Origin: Symmachiella dynata
Lineage (GTDB): Bacteria; Planctomycetota; Planctomycetia; Planctomycetales; Planctomycetaceae
DNA: 64,000 nt
Direction: 5' to 3'
NCBI RefSeq assembly: GCF_007747995.1
Contig: NZ_CP036276.1
Location: 874,001 to 938,000 of the forward strand
In this document: one piece after another, positions 35,785 to 44,907 of the stretch
Layout of the letters: each line of letters starts with the position of its first letter
Numbering within the stretch: position 1 is the first letter of the stretch
The notes under the pieces: model-generated
Databases searched by the model: none
What the model was told of the DNA's origin: nothing
Seen by the model: only the letters and a program-made list of their open reading frames with translations
Made by a program: the position numbers and the translations under genes

Positions 35785-38768
35785 GTGACAACCAGTGGTT
35801 TTTGGGGAGGCTTCAATTTCTCGCGCAGTTCCGGCATCAGGCCGTAAGAGAGCGCGAGGAGTTTGATCGGATGCAGCGTCGGGATCCGCGCGCCTTGCTC
35901 CATTTGCATTTTGCAACTGCTGCACTCGGTCGCCCCGATGTCCAGGCTGTCTTCCCGCAACTGGGTGATCAACCCCCAGCCAATGCGGAGCGATTCGCGG
36001 AAATTTTGGGTCGATACCCCAAATGTCCCCGCCATGCCCGAACAGCCTTGCTCAATTTTACGCAGCTTGAGGCCGGGAATCAATTCGAGCAAGTCGGCCA
36101 ACGGCGTTCGGTCCCCCAGGGCCTTCAAATGGCAGGGGGTGTGGTAGCCGACAGTCAGGTCGAGCGGCCCAAAGTCGACTTTCAAACGCCCCTCCGCATG
36201 CAGGTTGGCTAAAAACTGGCCTGCTTCGATCGTTTGCTCGGAAATCAACTCCAGGTCGGGATGATCGAGCAGAGCGGGGTATTCCCGCTTCAGGCAAAGT
36301 GCCGCTGTCGGTTCGGTGCAGACGATCGGAATCTCTTCGCGGGCAAATTCCGCCAATTCGCGGATGTTGTCCTTGGCGATATCGCGGGCGGCATCCAGAT
36401 CGCCAGCCGAAATCAGCGCCATGCCGGAGATTTGTTGTCCGGCGGGCGCGTGGACGGGAATGCCGTTGTGACGCAGGATGGCGACAAATGCTTTGCCCAA
36501 CTCGGGATCGTGAAGATTGGCATAGTGGTCGACAAAATAGACGACACCTCGGCTTTTTCCGCTACGGGACGGATTACGGGTCAGCGCTTTGTGCGACTTG
36601 AGAAACGGTCGGCGGGCAAACAATGGGAGTTTGCGTTGGCGGGCGATGCCGAATAGTTTCTCTGCTGCCCACCGCGAAAGGGAGTTTTGTATGGCCCAAT
36701 TGATCGCCAAGGAAGCGGCACCGATGATCCCGCCGAACAGGTGAATTCGCGACAAGTACCATTCGGTCCGTGACAATCCGTTGGAGGCGACATGCGCGGC
36801 TTTGGCCTCAACCATCAAATGCGGGATGTTGACGTTGGTGGGGCATTCCAGTTCGCATTGTTTACAGTTAAAACAAAGATCGGCGACCCGTTTGAATTCA
36901 TCGCTCTCCAGCAGGTCGGCGTCGAGAGTGCCGGCTGCGATTTGACGCATCAGGTTCGCTTTGGCCCGGGGGCTGGCTTCCTCCAGGTGGCTGCTACGGA
37001 ACAAGGGGCACATCCGCTGATCGGCGTCTTGTGTGCGACACGATCCACAGCCGTTGCAACGGACGGCCTCTTCGGCGACCTGCTCCCAATTCCAATTCAT
37101 CTGCAGCGGGACAAGATCCTCGGGTGGTTGCGTCGGGGGGCGGAGGTTTTTGATTGTCAGGTGCGGGTCGTCGCTGATGATCTTGCCCGGATTCATAATG
37201 TTATGCGGGTCGAAAATCTGTTTGATTTGCTTAAAGACAGCATACAGCGCGCCGTATTGTGAGCGGAGGAACGACGTGCGCGACAAGCCGTCGCCATGCT
37301 CGCCGCTGATGGTTCCCCCGACCGAAAAGACAACTTGATATAAGTCGCGAGCGATCTCCTCCAACCGGTGCGCGTCGGCCGCGGTGGGTTGCGTCAGAAA
37401 CGGCCGCATGTGCAATTGCCCGGCGGCAGCATGGGCATAGAGCGATGAGGTGACTTCGTGTTTTTTGAAGACGTTTTGGGCGCGGACCAAGAAGTCGGGC
37501 AAGGCTTCGGGGGGGACGGCGACATCCTCTACGAAGGGCAGGGGATGCGTCGGCCCGGGAAGCCGCATCAATAACGGCACAACCCGTTCGGGCAGGGACC
37601 ATAAAAACTCGACTTCATCCGGTTCATAGGCCTCGTGTGTGACCACATTCACACCGGAAAGATCGTGCACGGTCGAGATGACCATGCGGATGCGATCACG
37701 AATTTGCCGAGACGTGAATCCAGTTTGCTCGACCAACAGCGCCGCCTCGCCGGTGGTGGGGATCATCTCGGCAAACCGGGGATGGGCGTCGCGCGCCAAC
37801 GAGAGCACACGGCGGTCCAACAGATCGCACGCGCTGGGCTGTTGCGGAGCGACGGCCTGCACGGCTCGCAAGGCCGATTCCAACTGGCCAAAGACAATCA
37901 ATACCGCGCCGCGATGCGCCGGCAACGGACTGGTGTGCAGCGTGGCTGCGGTGAACAGCCCCAACGTCCCTTCGGATCCCACCAGCATCCGCGCCATATT
38001 CAAATGCGATTTCGTCAGCACCCCGCGTAAGTAGTAGCCTGAGCGATTGCGGATCAAAGGGGGCTGGTGGATGCGGATCAACTCGCTATTGTCGTCGAGT
38101 AATTTTGCGAGTTTGCTGATCAAGGTCCGCTTGACCGTCGGTGCATCGCTGCCGGAGTCGAGCCCGGCGGGACTTTGGGACGAGTGAAACGGTGCGGGGG
38201 TGTAGGGTTGACCGGTCAGTTTGGTCAGCGGTTCTTGACCCAATTCGACGACATGTCCCCCGGAGAGCACCACTTCCAACTGCCGTACATGGTCGCGTGT
38301 GGAACCGATTCGCACAGAGTGTGATCCAGCGGCATCCAGCGCGAGCATGCTGCCAATGGTCGTTACGCCTGCGCCGGAGGGATCGGGGGGAAAGTACCGT
38401 CCGATTTGGCGGAGTTCGCGATTCAACATCGAGCAGACCACGCCCGGCTGCACGCGGACCGATTCGTCGTCGATGATCTCGATATGCCGCATGTGCCTGG
38501 AGAAATCGACAATGATTCCGCGTCCGAGCGATTCTCCCGCCAAGCCCGTTCCCGCTCCACGGGCCACCAAGGGGGTATCGGTCGATGCCGAGTATTGGGC
38601 CAGCGTGACGACATCTTCCTGATCGCGGGGATAGGCGACGCCGGCGGGCGGGATTTGATATAAGCTCGCGTCGTCGGAATACATCGCGACCGTCAACGAG
38701 TCACATCGGATTTCTCCTTTGAGGACTCCGCTTAGGTCTTCGGAAATTCGCGTCCGTAGTTCATCCAC
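35781..38768 (-). CDS. FAD- and Fe-S-containing D-2-hydroxyacid dehydrogenase-like protein (GlcD/GlpC fusion type)
   Basis: 995 residues. N-terminal FAD-binding PCMH domain (PLVARGAGTGLAGESLG, GRYFPPDPSGAGVTTIGSML), FAD-linked oxidase C-terminal domain (about 270-530), then a two-cluster ferredoxin-like region (CNGCGSC..CPLF and CFNCKQCELECPTN) and C-terminal cysteine-rich CCG-type repeats (TPCHLKALG, GCSGMAGTFG, ECSSCKMQ). This is the YdiJ/D-lactate dehydrogenase-like architecture, oxidising a D-2-hydroxyacid (lactate, glycolate or 2-hydroxyglutarate) into the electron-transfer chain. The start is GTG 38768. The molybdenum cofactor genes that follow are not needed by this enzyme itself, so the linkage is notable. 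Confidence 0.9.
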   Translation of the reverse strand: MDELRTRISEDLSGVLKGEIRCDSLTVAMYSDDASLYQIPPAGVAYPRDQEDVVTLAQYSASTDTPLVARGAGTGLAGESLGRGIIVDFSRHMRHIEIIDDESVRVQPGVVCSMLNRELRQIGRYFPPDPSGAGVTTIGSMLALDAAGSHSVRIGSTRDHVRQLEVVLSGGHVVELGQEPLTKLTGQPYTPAPFHSSQSPAGLDSGSDAPTVKRTLISKLAKLLDDNSELIRIHQPPLIRNRSGYYLRGVLTKSHLNMARMLVGSEGTLGLFTAATLHTSPLPAHRGAVLIVFGQLESALRAVQAVAPQQPSACDLLDRRVLSLARDAHPRFAEMIPTTGEAALLVEQTGFTSRQIRDRIRMVISTVHDLSGVNVVTHEAYEPDEVEFLWSLPERVVPLLMRLPGPTHPLPFVEDVAVPPEALPDFLVRAQNVFKKHEVTSSLYAHAAAGQLHMRPFLTQPTAADAHRLEEIARDLYQVVFSVGGTISGEHGDGLSRTSFLRSQYGALYAVFKQIKQIFDPHNIMNPGKIISDDPHLTIKNLRPPTQPPEDLVPLQMNWNWEQVAEEAVRCNGCGSCRTQDADQRMCPLFRSSHLEEASPRAKANLMRQIAAGTLDADLLESDEFKRVADLCFNCKQCELECPTNVNIPHLMVEAKAAHVASNGLSRTEWYLSRIHLFGGIIGAASLAINWAIQNSLSRWAAEKLFGIARQRKLPLFARRPFLKSHKALTRNPSRSGKSRGVVYFVDHYANLHDPELGKAFVAILRHNGIPVHAPAGQQISGMALISAGDLDAARDIAKDNIRELAEFAREEIPIVCTEPTAALCLKREYPALLDHPDLELISEQTIEAGQFLANLHAEGRLKVDFGPLDLTVGYHTPCHLKALGDRTPLADLLELIPGLKLRKIEQGCSGMAGTFGVSTQNFRESLRIGWGLITQLREDSLDIGATECSSCKMQMEQGARIPTLHPIKLLALSYGLMPELREKLKPPQKPLVVT

Positions 38769-39028
38769 GCGTGAAACCGTTGCTGCCTGCGTTCATTGAC
38801 GGATAGGGATGGTAGAAATGAGCCGTGCGGCGACCGCGTTACCGGCCATCATCCATTGTCGAGAACCAGTCCAGACAATCAAGTGCGCGGCACCGCCGGG
38901 ACGTTGGGGGAAAGCTGCGTTGTTAGCGGTCACAGCGAATGTAGCGACCGGCCGATTCCCCAATCGGTAAGATCCCTACAAAACGCGTCCTCGAGTTGAT
39001 CGCGATCAGAACGAGGAATAGCCGTCGT

Positions 39029-39517
39029 TCACATCTCGTGTTTTTCCGACTGCTCTTGCGATTCGGCCAGACGAATCGCCTGCTGCCGATAACGTTCGGC
39101 TACTTCCAGATCAAATGCCGGATGCGGTTCGTCCTGCAGATTCGTCCGACGATGGGTGGCTCCGCACCGGTAACAAACGAGAACATCAGGCATCAACCAA
39201 AACAACAGCATATCGATCAAAGCAAATACGACCAGTACAGCGATCGCTGTTTTGATCCAATAGTTGTAGTAGGCAATTGTGCTGATCAGGATGCCGACCC
39301 CCACCATGGCGACACCGATTTTTTGTGGAAAGTCCTTTTGCCGCCACAGGTCATCGCAACCGCACATCAGACATCGTCGCGGGCGGTTTTCGGCAATGTC
39401 GTCCGCCACGACCGGTCGCGACCAATCGCAGGCATCACAGTGCAATCGATCTGCCGTCGACGTAATCTCTGCCCGGACTGCTTGTTGACAACTCGGACAT
39501 CCCCCAGAAACACGCAT
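39029..39517 (-). CDS. Zinc-ribbon membrane protein, hypothetical, 162 aa
   Basis: Three CxxC pairs (CPSC, CDAC, CLMCGC) in the first 55 residues and a fourth (CYRCG) after the membrane part suggest zinc ribbons. Two TM helices in between (IGVAMVGVGILISTIAYYNY and AIAVLVVFALIDMLLFWLM). The C-terminal tail is a charged helix (VAERYRQQAIRLAESQEQSEKHEM). No known function. Stands alone. Confidence 0.75.
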   Translation of the reverse strand: MRVSGGCPSCQQAVRAEITSTADRLHCDACDWSRPVVADDIAENRPRRCLMCGCDDLWRQKDFPQKIGVAMVGVGILISTIAYYNYWIKTAIAVLVVFALIDMLLFWLMPDVLVCYRCGATHRRTNLQDEPHPAFDLEVAERYRQQAIRLAESQEQSEKHEM

Positions 39518-39566
39518 CGTCTCATTCGCCTATAAAAAATCAATCACCGCACACAAAGTATCGTAG

Positions 39567-39584
39567 GGTGCGTCGCGACGCACC
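39567..39584. repeat. Palindrome GGTGCGTCGCGACGCACC, second copy
   Basis: Fully self-complementary 18-mer, identical core to 33434-33451. A CCACAG repeat (R5) follows about 40 bp downstream, as R2 follows the first copy. Confidence 0.85.
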
Positions 39585-39622
39585 TTTCTACGTAGGAAGG
39601 AACGCGTCACTCACAAAATAAG

Positions 39623-39658
39623 TTAGCCACAGTTTAAACACGGATCGAACACAGACTC
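39623..39658 (+). repeat. CCACAGATT-type repeat R5
   Basis: AGCCACAGTTTAAACACGGA.. with ACACAGACT, a diverged member of the R1-R4 family, ending 9 nt before the stop codon of the gene at 39667. Confidence 0.75.
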
Positions 39659-39666
39659 TATGGCCA

Positions 39667-40446
39667 TCAGAACGTCGCTCCCAACTCAAAGAATAGCAGG
39701 ATGCCGCTCAGTTCTCCAAGGAAGGTGACAATCACTCCTACGAACAACACCCCCGTCGCCGCCTGGGTATTGCGGTATTTTAATATTCGCCATGCCATTA
39801 GATACGTGACCAGCGGGGCCAATACGCCGAAACACCACCGCATCAACAGCAACATCACCATCGTCAAACCGGCGATTTCCGGCCAACCCCACCACAGGGC
39901 GACCGCCGAGACTAATAACCGGACAACGGCGGCAACACCGTAGAATTTCGTCATTCGCAATAACGGGTCGAGCGACATCTCCGGAGCGGTTAAATACCAA
40001 TGTCCCAACAACATACCCGTCATTGCCCCGCCCAGAATCGCGCCGGAGGAAACATCGGAGATCCATTGAAACCATGCCGGCGATACCGCGTCGCTGTTGC
40101 GGTAGGCACCTATCGCCAAACCGGCAACCGCGGCCGCTAATATTAAAAGGACTAGTCGATAGGCACCGGCTTTGCGTTCCAACATCCAGAGGACCGACCC
40201 CAAAAACGCCAAAACGGCAATAGCGATGCAATCGACCGTCAGCCAGATTGAGGAGAGGATCGCGTTTTGTTCGACCGTCCCGCCCGAGCCGGCAAACATC
40301 GACGCCAGCACACTCAACCCCATGACTACCAGCATTTGAATGCGATAAAACCCCGACGAGGTTTTCCTGTAGTCGCTGGTCGCGAGCATCAGCGCCATTC
40401 CGCAAATCAGTCGCAGCGCAAATTGTGTCAGAGCCTGGGAGAGCAT
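39667..40446 (-). CDS. Polytopic membrane protein, hypothetical, 259 aa
   Basis: Seven or so hydrophobic segments throughout, e.g. FYRIQMLVVMGLSVLASMF, IAIAVLAFLGSVLWML, LVLLILAAAVAGLAIGAY and LFVGVIVTFLGELSGILLFF. A central MLLGHWYLTAPEM motif with conserved-looking His/Trp may be functional. No family recognised. ATG 40446. Confidence 0.7.
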   Translation of the reverse strand: MLSQALTQFALRLICGMALMLATSDYRKTSSGFYRIQMLVVMGLSVLASMFAGSGGTVEQNAILSSIWLTVDCIAIAVLAFLGSVLWMLERKAGAYRLVLLILAAAVAGLAIGAYRNSDAVSPAWFQWISDVSSGAILGGAMTGMLLGHWYLTAPEMSLDPLLRMTKFYGVAAVVRLLVSAVALWWGWPEIAGLTMVMLLLMRWCFGVLAPLVTYLMAWRILKYRNTQAATGVLFVGVIVTFLGELSGILLFFELGATF

Positions 40447-40590
40447 CGTAAGTTATTCGGGAGAAGGAATTCGGGGGGCCGCCGGGCAGACGGAGACCGC
40501 AAGCATGGAAAAGTGTTCGACCTGGCGGCGGACTTCATGCGACCGCCAGCCACCCTGGAGACACAATTTGCGACGTGGCCGCAGGCTGGG

Positions 40591-41646
40591 TTATTTTTTC
40601 ATCACCCAGTCTTCGTCGAAGACCGCATGGTAGATTTGCGTGCGACGCTCGGTGAAGATCACGTGGATTTTTCCGTCACGGGTCTGTATCGCATAGGGGT
40701 AACCCAAGTCGACGTGGGGCGCTCCCATGATGACATTCCGGAACGGATAGGATTTGTCCATGTCGGTCGACAGGGCAACCGAAAGCGGGACGCGGCTATT
40801 CATGCTGTCGTTGTAGACCATCAACAAATTGCCGCTTTGCAGTTTCAGAAAATCCATGGCTGCGTTGGGATTGGGGAATTCAGAATTCCGGCCTTCACTC
40901 CAAGTCTGGCCGCCGTCGTGTGATTCACTGCGGACGATGAAGCCTTTTTCATTCGGACCGTAACCACCGCCGCGACGACAATAGGCGACGACATAATCCT
41001 TTTTCAATTCCGCTCCCGCCGGCTGGATATTACCGTTGGGAGATTTGATCCGTTCGCTTTCGGTCCAAGTCTTGGTTTTGGGATTGAAGCGAAAGAACAT
41101 CGACGTGCTTTCCGGACCAACGATTTCGCGGTCATCGCCCCGTTCGCAATAGGCGGGGAGCATGTAATCGCCGTTGGAGAGCACAAACGGCCGGCCTTGG
41201 ACCATCATGCCTTCTTCGAGTGTCAACAACCGGGAGTCGGTCCAGGTCTTCGCCCCGTCGTGTGAGATTTTGTACTTGATCCGCGAAGAAGACCACGTGT
41301 CGCCAAAGCGGACGACGTAAAACAGATAGACGTCGCCATCCGGGGCCTGCCAAACCACACCATTGCCGTCGGTACGGTGCGGGGTATTCGCCAGCTCCAC
41401 CGGTTTGGTCCAAGTGCTGCTCCCCTTGGGCAGCCGCCCGCCGTAAACGGCTGTATCGGCCGCGTACTCCCCATCGCCGCCGTAATAGGCGACGAACAGG
41501 TCACCGTTGTCCAATTCGGTGATTGAGACGGGGTGCTTGTATTTATTGGGCAAATCCGGCCCATAAACCTTAGTGATCTTCAATTCACCCGCGGTCGCGA
41601 GGGATGTAATGCAGGCCATTATTAGGCAGATGAAGAGCTGTCGCAT
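40591..41646 (-). CDS. Secreted sialidase/neuraminidase-like BNR-repeat protein
   Basis: 351 residues with signal peptide (MRQLFICLIMACITSLATA). Asp-box repeats SHDGAKTWTD and SHDGGQTWSE and several beta-propeller blades (PVSITELDNGDLFVAYYGG, GNGVVWQAPDGDVYLFYV) place it in the exo-sialidase superfamily. The sialidase-type arginine triad and acid/base residues cannot be verified by eye, so substrate may be a different glycan. In planctomycetes such proteins often join polysaccharide use; a sulfatase and FGE-like gene are within 8 kb. Confidence 0.82.
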   Translation of the reverse strand: MRQLFICLIMACITSLATAGELKITKVYGPDLPNKYKHPVSITELDNGDLFVAYYGGDGEYAADTAVYGGRLPKGSSTWTKPVELANTPHRTDGNGVVWQAPDGDVYLFYVVRFGDTWSSSRIKYKISHDGAKTWTDSRLLTLEEGMMVQGRPFVLSNGDYMLPAYCERGDDREIVGPESTSMFFRFNPKTKTWTESERIKSPNGNIQPAGAELKKDYVVAYCRRGGGYGPNEKGFIVRSESHDGGQTWSEGRNSEFPNPNAAMDFLKLQSGNLLMVYNDSMNSRVPLSVALSTDMDKSYPFRNVIMGAPHVDLGYPYAIQTRDGKIHVIFTERRTQIYHAVFDEDWVMKK

Positions 41647-41899
41647 GGAATTTCCCGATGTTTTCGCAGTTTTATTGAGAGTATCGATGAGTCATGCATT
41701 TTAAGCTGCGGGCGGGGTGGAATGCGAGCCAGTAGAAGGGCGGGGCGGTGGGAAAACCTAGCGGAGAGGCGATCTGCGGGTTCAATTGTGGGATTGAGCG
41801 CAGGGAGACGCGGTGAAGAGCTGGGACGATTTTTAGAACGCCTAGCTACCGAGACGTTCCGCATCGTTTTGACAGGCGTGGCCACCATGTCGAATCATT

Positions 41900-43198
41900 C
41901 TAGTCGATGCCCTGGCTGGGGCTGATGCAACGAAAACCGAGGCAGCGGCCGCGGGCGTAGGGAGCCCGGCCGCGACGGAAGGAGCTGCGGCACAACTCGG
42001 CCGGTCCGACCCAACTTCCACCGCGTTCGCTACGCACCTGACCGGCAGTTCGGTTGACGGGATTAGGGGCTGTCGCTTCCGGTGTGCGGTAAAAATTCTC
42101 GTCATACCAGTCTCGGCACCACTGCCACACATTCCCGGCCACGTGATGCAGACCGAACGGCGACATGCCGAGTTGCTCATTGACAGCGGACAAGGGAAGC
42201 GTTTGGACTTGATATTCGACCGATTCGCGATGCCGTCCAAAATTCATGCGTTGTTGCGTTGGTGCCTCTTCACCCCAGGGGTACTGCCGTGATTTCGCTC
42301 CGCGCGCGGCGTATTCCCACTGGGCTTCGCTGGGCAAGAACGATTCCCCATCCTGTTCCGTCTCATGCCGATAGCCGCGCCAATCACGGCCGTTGGCCCA
42401 CAGGGAATAGGCATTCGCGCCGTACCAGGAAACCAGAATCATCGGCCAATGTTCGGTCCCCGCAATCGGTTGCCAGAGCCGGTCCCGCCGTTTGATCGGC
42501 ATGTGGATTACCCGGTCGTCGCTCGAATCGAGAATGAAGAATTCGGCCAACCTTTCGGTCGAGACATTTGAAATAGAATTGAGGAATCGGCAATAAGCGG
42601 TCGTGGAGACCGGCTCCGCATCAATTAAGAACGCATCTAAACCAACGACGTGCTGCGGTTGTTCATCCGCCCGTGCGGTGGGACCGCTAAAGCCGATTTC
42701 GACGTCTGCTGCTGGTATCAATAGGCAACGCATACCATCGGTGGGGCGACGATATTGCGGTGGTCCTTCATTGGTTTCCAACTTCTCGAACGCGGGGACA
42801 TTGTCGTTTTGTTCCGGCTGCCAAATGCCGTCGAGTTGAGAGAAGGGGACGACCGGTCCCGGTTCTGGATCGACAATGGACATTCGCCACCCATGTCGCT
42901 GCGGCTTTCCGGTTCCCTGTTGCAAGTAAACCAATTCCGCCAAATCAGCCAGTCGAAATGGTTGCCGCGTGAAAACCGCTTTGTAAACCGAATTGGGATC
43001 ATTGTCAGGAATCGCGACGTCGAACGACTCTTCCACTTCCATGATCAATTCGATGATATCTAGGCTGTCACAATGCAGGTCCTGAATTAACCGCGAACGC
43101 GGGGTCACCTTCTGGCGGGGTATTCCCAATTGCTCTGAAGTGATGTCACAGACTTGATGTTCGATCTCGGTGAGACGGAGTCGTTGTTGGAGCGTCAT
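41900..43198 (-). CDS. Acyl carrier protein domain fused to formylglycine-generating-enzyme-like (SUMF1) domain
   Basis: 432 residues. Residues about 10-95 are an acyl carrier protein: QDLHCDSLDIIELIMEVEESF with S45 as the phosphopantetheine site. After a Pro-rich linker, residues about 155-430 are an FGE/SUMF1 domain: PTDGMRCLLIPAADVEIG, DAFLIDAEPVSTTAYCRFL, SWYGANAYSLW, LPSEAQWEYAARG, HVAGNVWQWCRDWY and RGGSWVGPAELCRSSFRRG. Only one of the two copper-binding active-site cysteines of true FGE is present (Cys at the position of human C341; the C336 position is Gly). It may therefore modify an acyl or amino group on its own ACP rather than activate sulfatases; that is inference. Confidence 0.88.
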   Translation of the reverse strand: MTLQQRLRLTEIEHQVCDITSEQLGIPRQKVTPRSRLIQDLHCDSLDIIELIMEVEESFDVAIPDNDPNSVYKAVFTRQPFRLADLAELVYLQQGTGKPQRHGWRMSIVDPEPGPVVPFSQLDGIWQPEQNDNVPAFEKLETNEGPPQYRRPTDGMRCLLIPAADVEIGFSGPTARADEQPQHVVGLDAFLIDAEPVSTTAYCRFLNSISNVSTERLAEFFILDSSDDRVIHMPIKRRDRLWQPIAGTEHWPMILVSWYGANAYSLWANGRDWRGYRHETEQDGESFLPSEAQWEYAARGAKSRQYPWGEEAPTQQRMNFGRHRESVEYQVQTLPLSAVNEQLGMSPFGLHHVAGNVWQWCRDWYDENFYRTPEATAPNPVNRTAGQVRSERGGSWVGPAELCRSSFRRGRAPYARGRCLGFRCISPSQGID

Positions 43199-43371
43199 TG
43201 TTTATCTTCCCGCTATTTCAATGCGATGCGACTTATAAGCGTGGTCGTTCGGTCGATTGAGCATACCACACGCTGCGGGAGATTGGGAAACCGAATTGCC
43301 CGTGCTCTGCCGGTTGGGTACGATAAATTCTTGAACCATGCCCTCTCCCTCCGCACATTAGGAGCCGTTCG

Positions 43372-44370
43372 ATGACGCAGTCGTTAGATCGCCGTGAGTT
43401 TTTGTCGCACGCCTCCGCTACAGCTTTGGCCTTCGGAGCTGGGGCCGTTTTTCTGCCGGGACGCACTCCTCATCTGAAAGCCGACGACGTGAACGATCTT
43501 GCTACGATGCCCATCATCGATACGCACCAACATCTGTGGGACCTCAGCAAATTCAATATCCCCTGGACCAAAAACGAAGGGGTGGAAGTCCTCAATCGCG
43601 ATTACCTCACTGCAGACTACTTGAAGGCGACCGAGGGGCTGAACGTCGTCAAAGCGGTCTATATGGAAGTCGACGTGCATCCCGACCACCAAGTGAAAGA
43701 GGCGGAGCACATCAAGCGGTTGTGTGCCAGTGACGACAATCCGACCGTGGCGGCGGTGATATCCGGCCGGCCCAGTTCGCCGGAGTTTGCGGCGTATATT
43801 AAAAAAGTGGCTGACGGGAAATACATCAAAGGCGTCCGGCGGGTTTTACACGATGCACAGATCCCGGCCGGGCTGTGCCTGGAACCGCAGTTCGTCAAAA
43901 ACATGCAACTGCTGGGCGACATGAATCTCAGCTACGACTTGTGTATGCGTAGCGGCGAGGTGATCGATACGGTCAAGCTGGTTGACCAATGCCCAGACAC
44001 ACGGTTTATTCTCGACCATTGCGGCAACATGGATGTCACCAGCACCGATGAAAAAGCGATCAACACATGGAAGCGGGGCGTGCGGGAATTGGCCGAGCGG
44101 GACAATGTGATCTGCAAGATTTCCGGCATCGTCGTGACGGCTAAGCCCAAGACTTGGAAACCGGCCGATCTCGCACCGGTCGTCAACTATTGCCTCGACA
44201 GCTTCGGCCCCGACCGCGTTGTCTTCGGCGGCGACTGGCCGGTCTGCACGCTCAAGGCCTCCTATGCACAGTGGGTAAATGCCCTCAAGGAAATCGTCAG
44301 CACGCGGAGTGCGGAAGAGCAACGCAAATTGTTTCACGACAATGCGGTGCGGCATTACGGTTTGTCGTAA
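43372..44370 (+). CDS. Tat-exported amidohydrolase-2 family hydrolase (L-fuconolactonase-like)
   Basis: 332 residues. Twin-arginine signal: SLDRREFLSHASATALAFGAGA. The TIM-barrel metal hydrolase domain starts with MPIIDTHQHLWDL (H52, H54), continues with AVYMEVDVHPDH, ILDHCGNMDV and ends FGGDWPVCTL (Asp metal ligand). This is the COG3618/amidohydrolase-2 group, including L-fuconolactonase and related lactonases, consistent with extracytoplasmic sugar degradation. ATG 43372. Confidence 0.88.
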   Translation: MTQSLDRREFLSHASATALAFGAGAVFLPGRTPHLKADDVNDLATMPIIDTHQHLWDLSKFNIPWTKNEGVEVLNRDYLTADYLKATEGLNVVKAVYMEVDVHPDHQVKEAEHIKRLCASDDNPTVAAVISGRPSSPEFAAYIKKVADGKYIKGVRRVLHDAQIPAGLCLEPQFVKNMQLLGDMNLSYDLCMRSGEVIDTVKLVDQCPDTRFILDHCGNMDVTSTDEKAINTWKRGVRELAERDNVICKISGIVVTAKPKTWKPADLAPVVNYCLDSFGPDRVVFGGDWPVCTLKASYAQWVNALKEIVSTRSAEEQRKLFHDNAVRHYGLS

Positions 44371-44384
44371 CGGCGGCGGATTTG

Positions 44385-44819
44385 ATGAATTGCGTGCCGT
44401 TGGCTTCGCCTATGCTTTTCGGGCACAAAACCTTGGTATCGGGGATAGGCATGTACTTCACCGCCATCATCGCACTCTGTGTCGGATTGCCAGTTTCGTG
44501 GCTTATTTCGGAGTTCCAGTCGCAACGCTGGATTCGGATTGCGTTGGGATGTTGTGCAATCGGGATGTGCTATCTAGTCGCATTAGGCGTGGGCAAGACC
44601 GAACACTGGAACGCAAATGCCTGGTACGGGAGTGCATCGAAGGAATTAGTTGACACCACCATTCTAGAATTGGAAGCCGGGCAAACCGACAAGGTGATCC
44701 AGGAACTGCGAGCTCTACAATCGAAATTTCAGCCGACCTACGAAACTCGCGCACGGTATGATGAACTCGTAGAGGAGTACGTCACCGGACTTGGACACGA
44801 ACCAACAGACGGGATATAG
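44385..44819 (+). CDS. Small membrane protein, hypothetical, 144 aa
   Basis: Two hydrophobic segments (MYFTAIIALCVGLPVSWLIS and IALGCCAIGMCYLVALGVG) and a soluble helical C-terminal third (ELVDTTILELEAGQTDKVIQELRALQSKFQPTYETRARYDELV, given in pieces). Start uncertain: ATG 44385, 44415 or 44450. The neighbouring IS element lies 88 bp after the stop; the gene itself is intact. Confidence 0.65.
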   Translation: MNCVPLASPMLFGHKTLVSGIGMYFTAIIALCVGLPVSWLISEFQSQRWIRIALGCCAIGMCYLVALGVGKTEHWNANAWYGSASKELVDTTILELEAGQTDKVIQELRALQSKFQPTYETRARYDELVEEYVTGLGHEPTDGI

Positions 44820-44907
44820 ATCGTCAGCGCCGCGTGCCACTGTTGCTTGTCCAGCAGTGCGGGCTAAATTGGACGTACATCGGCTACGAAAACATACCGT
44901 GGCTCGG

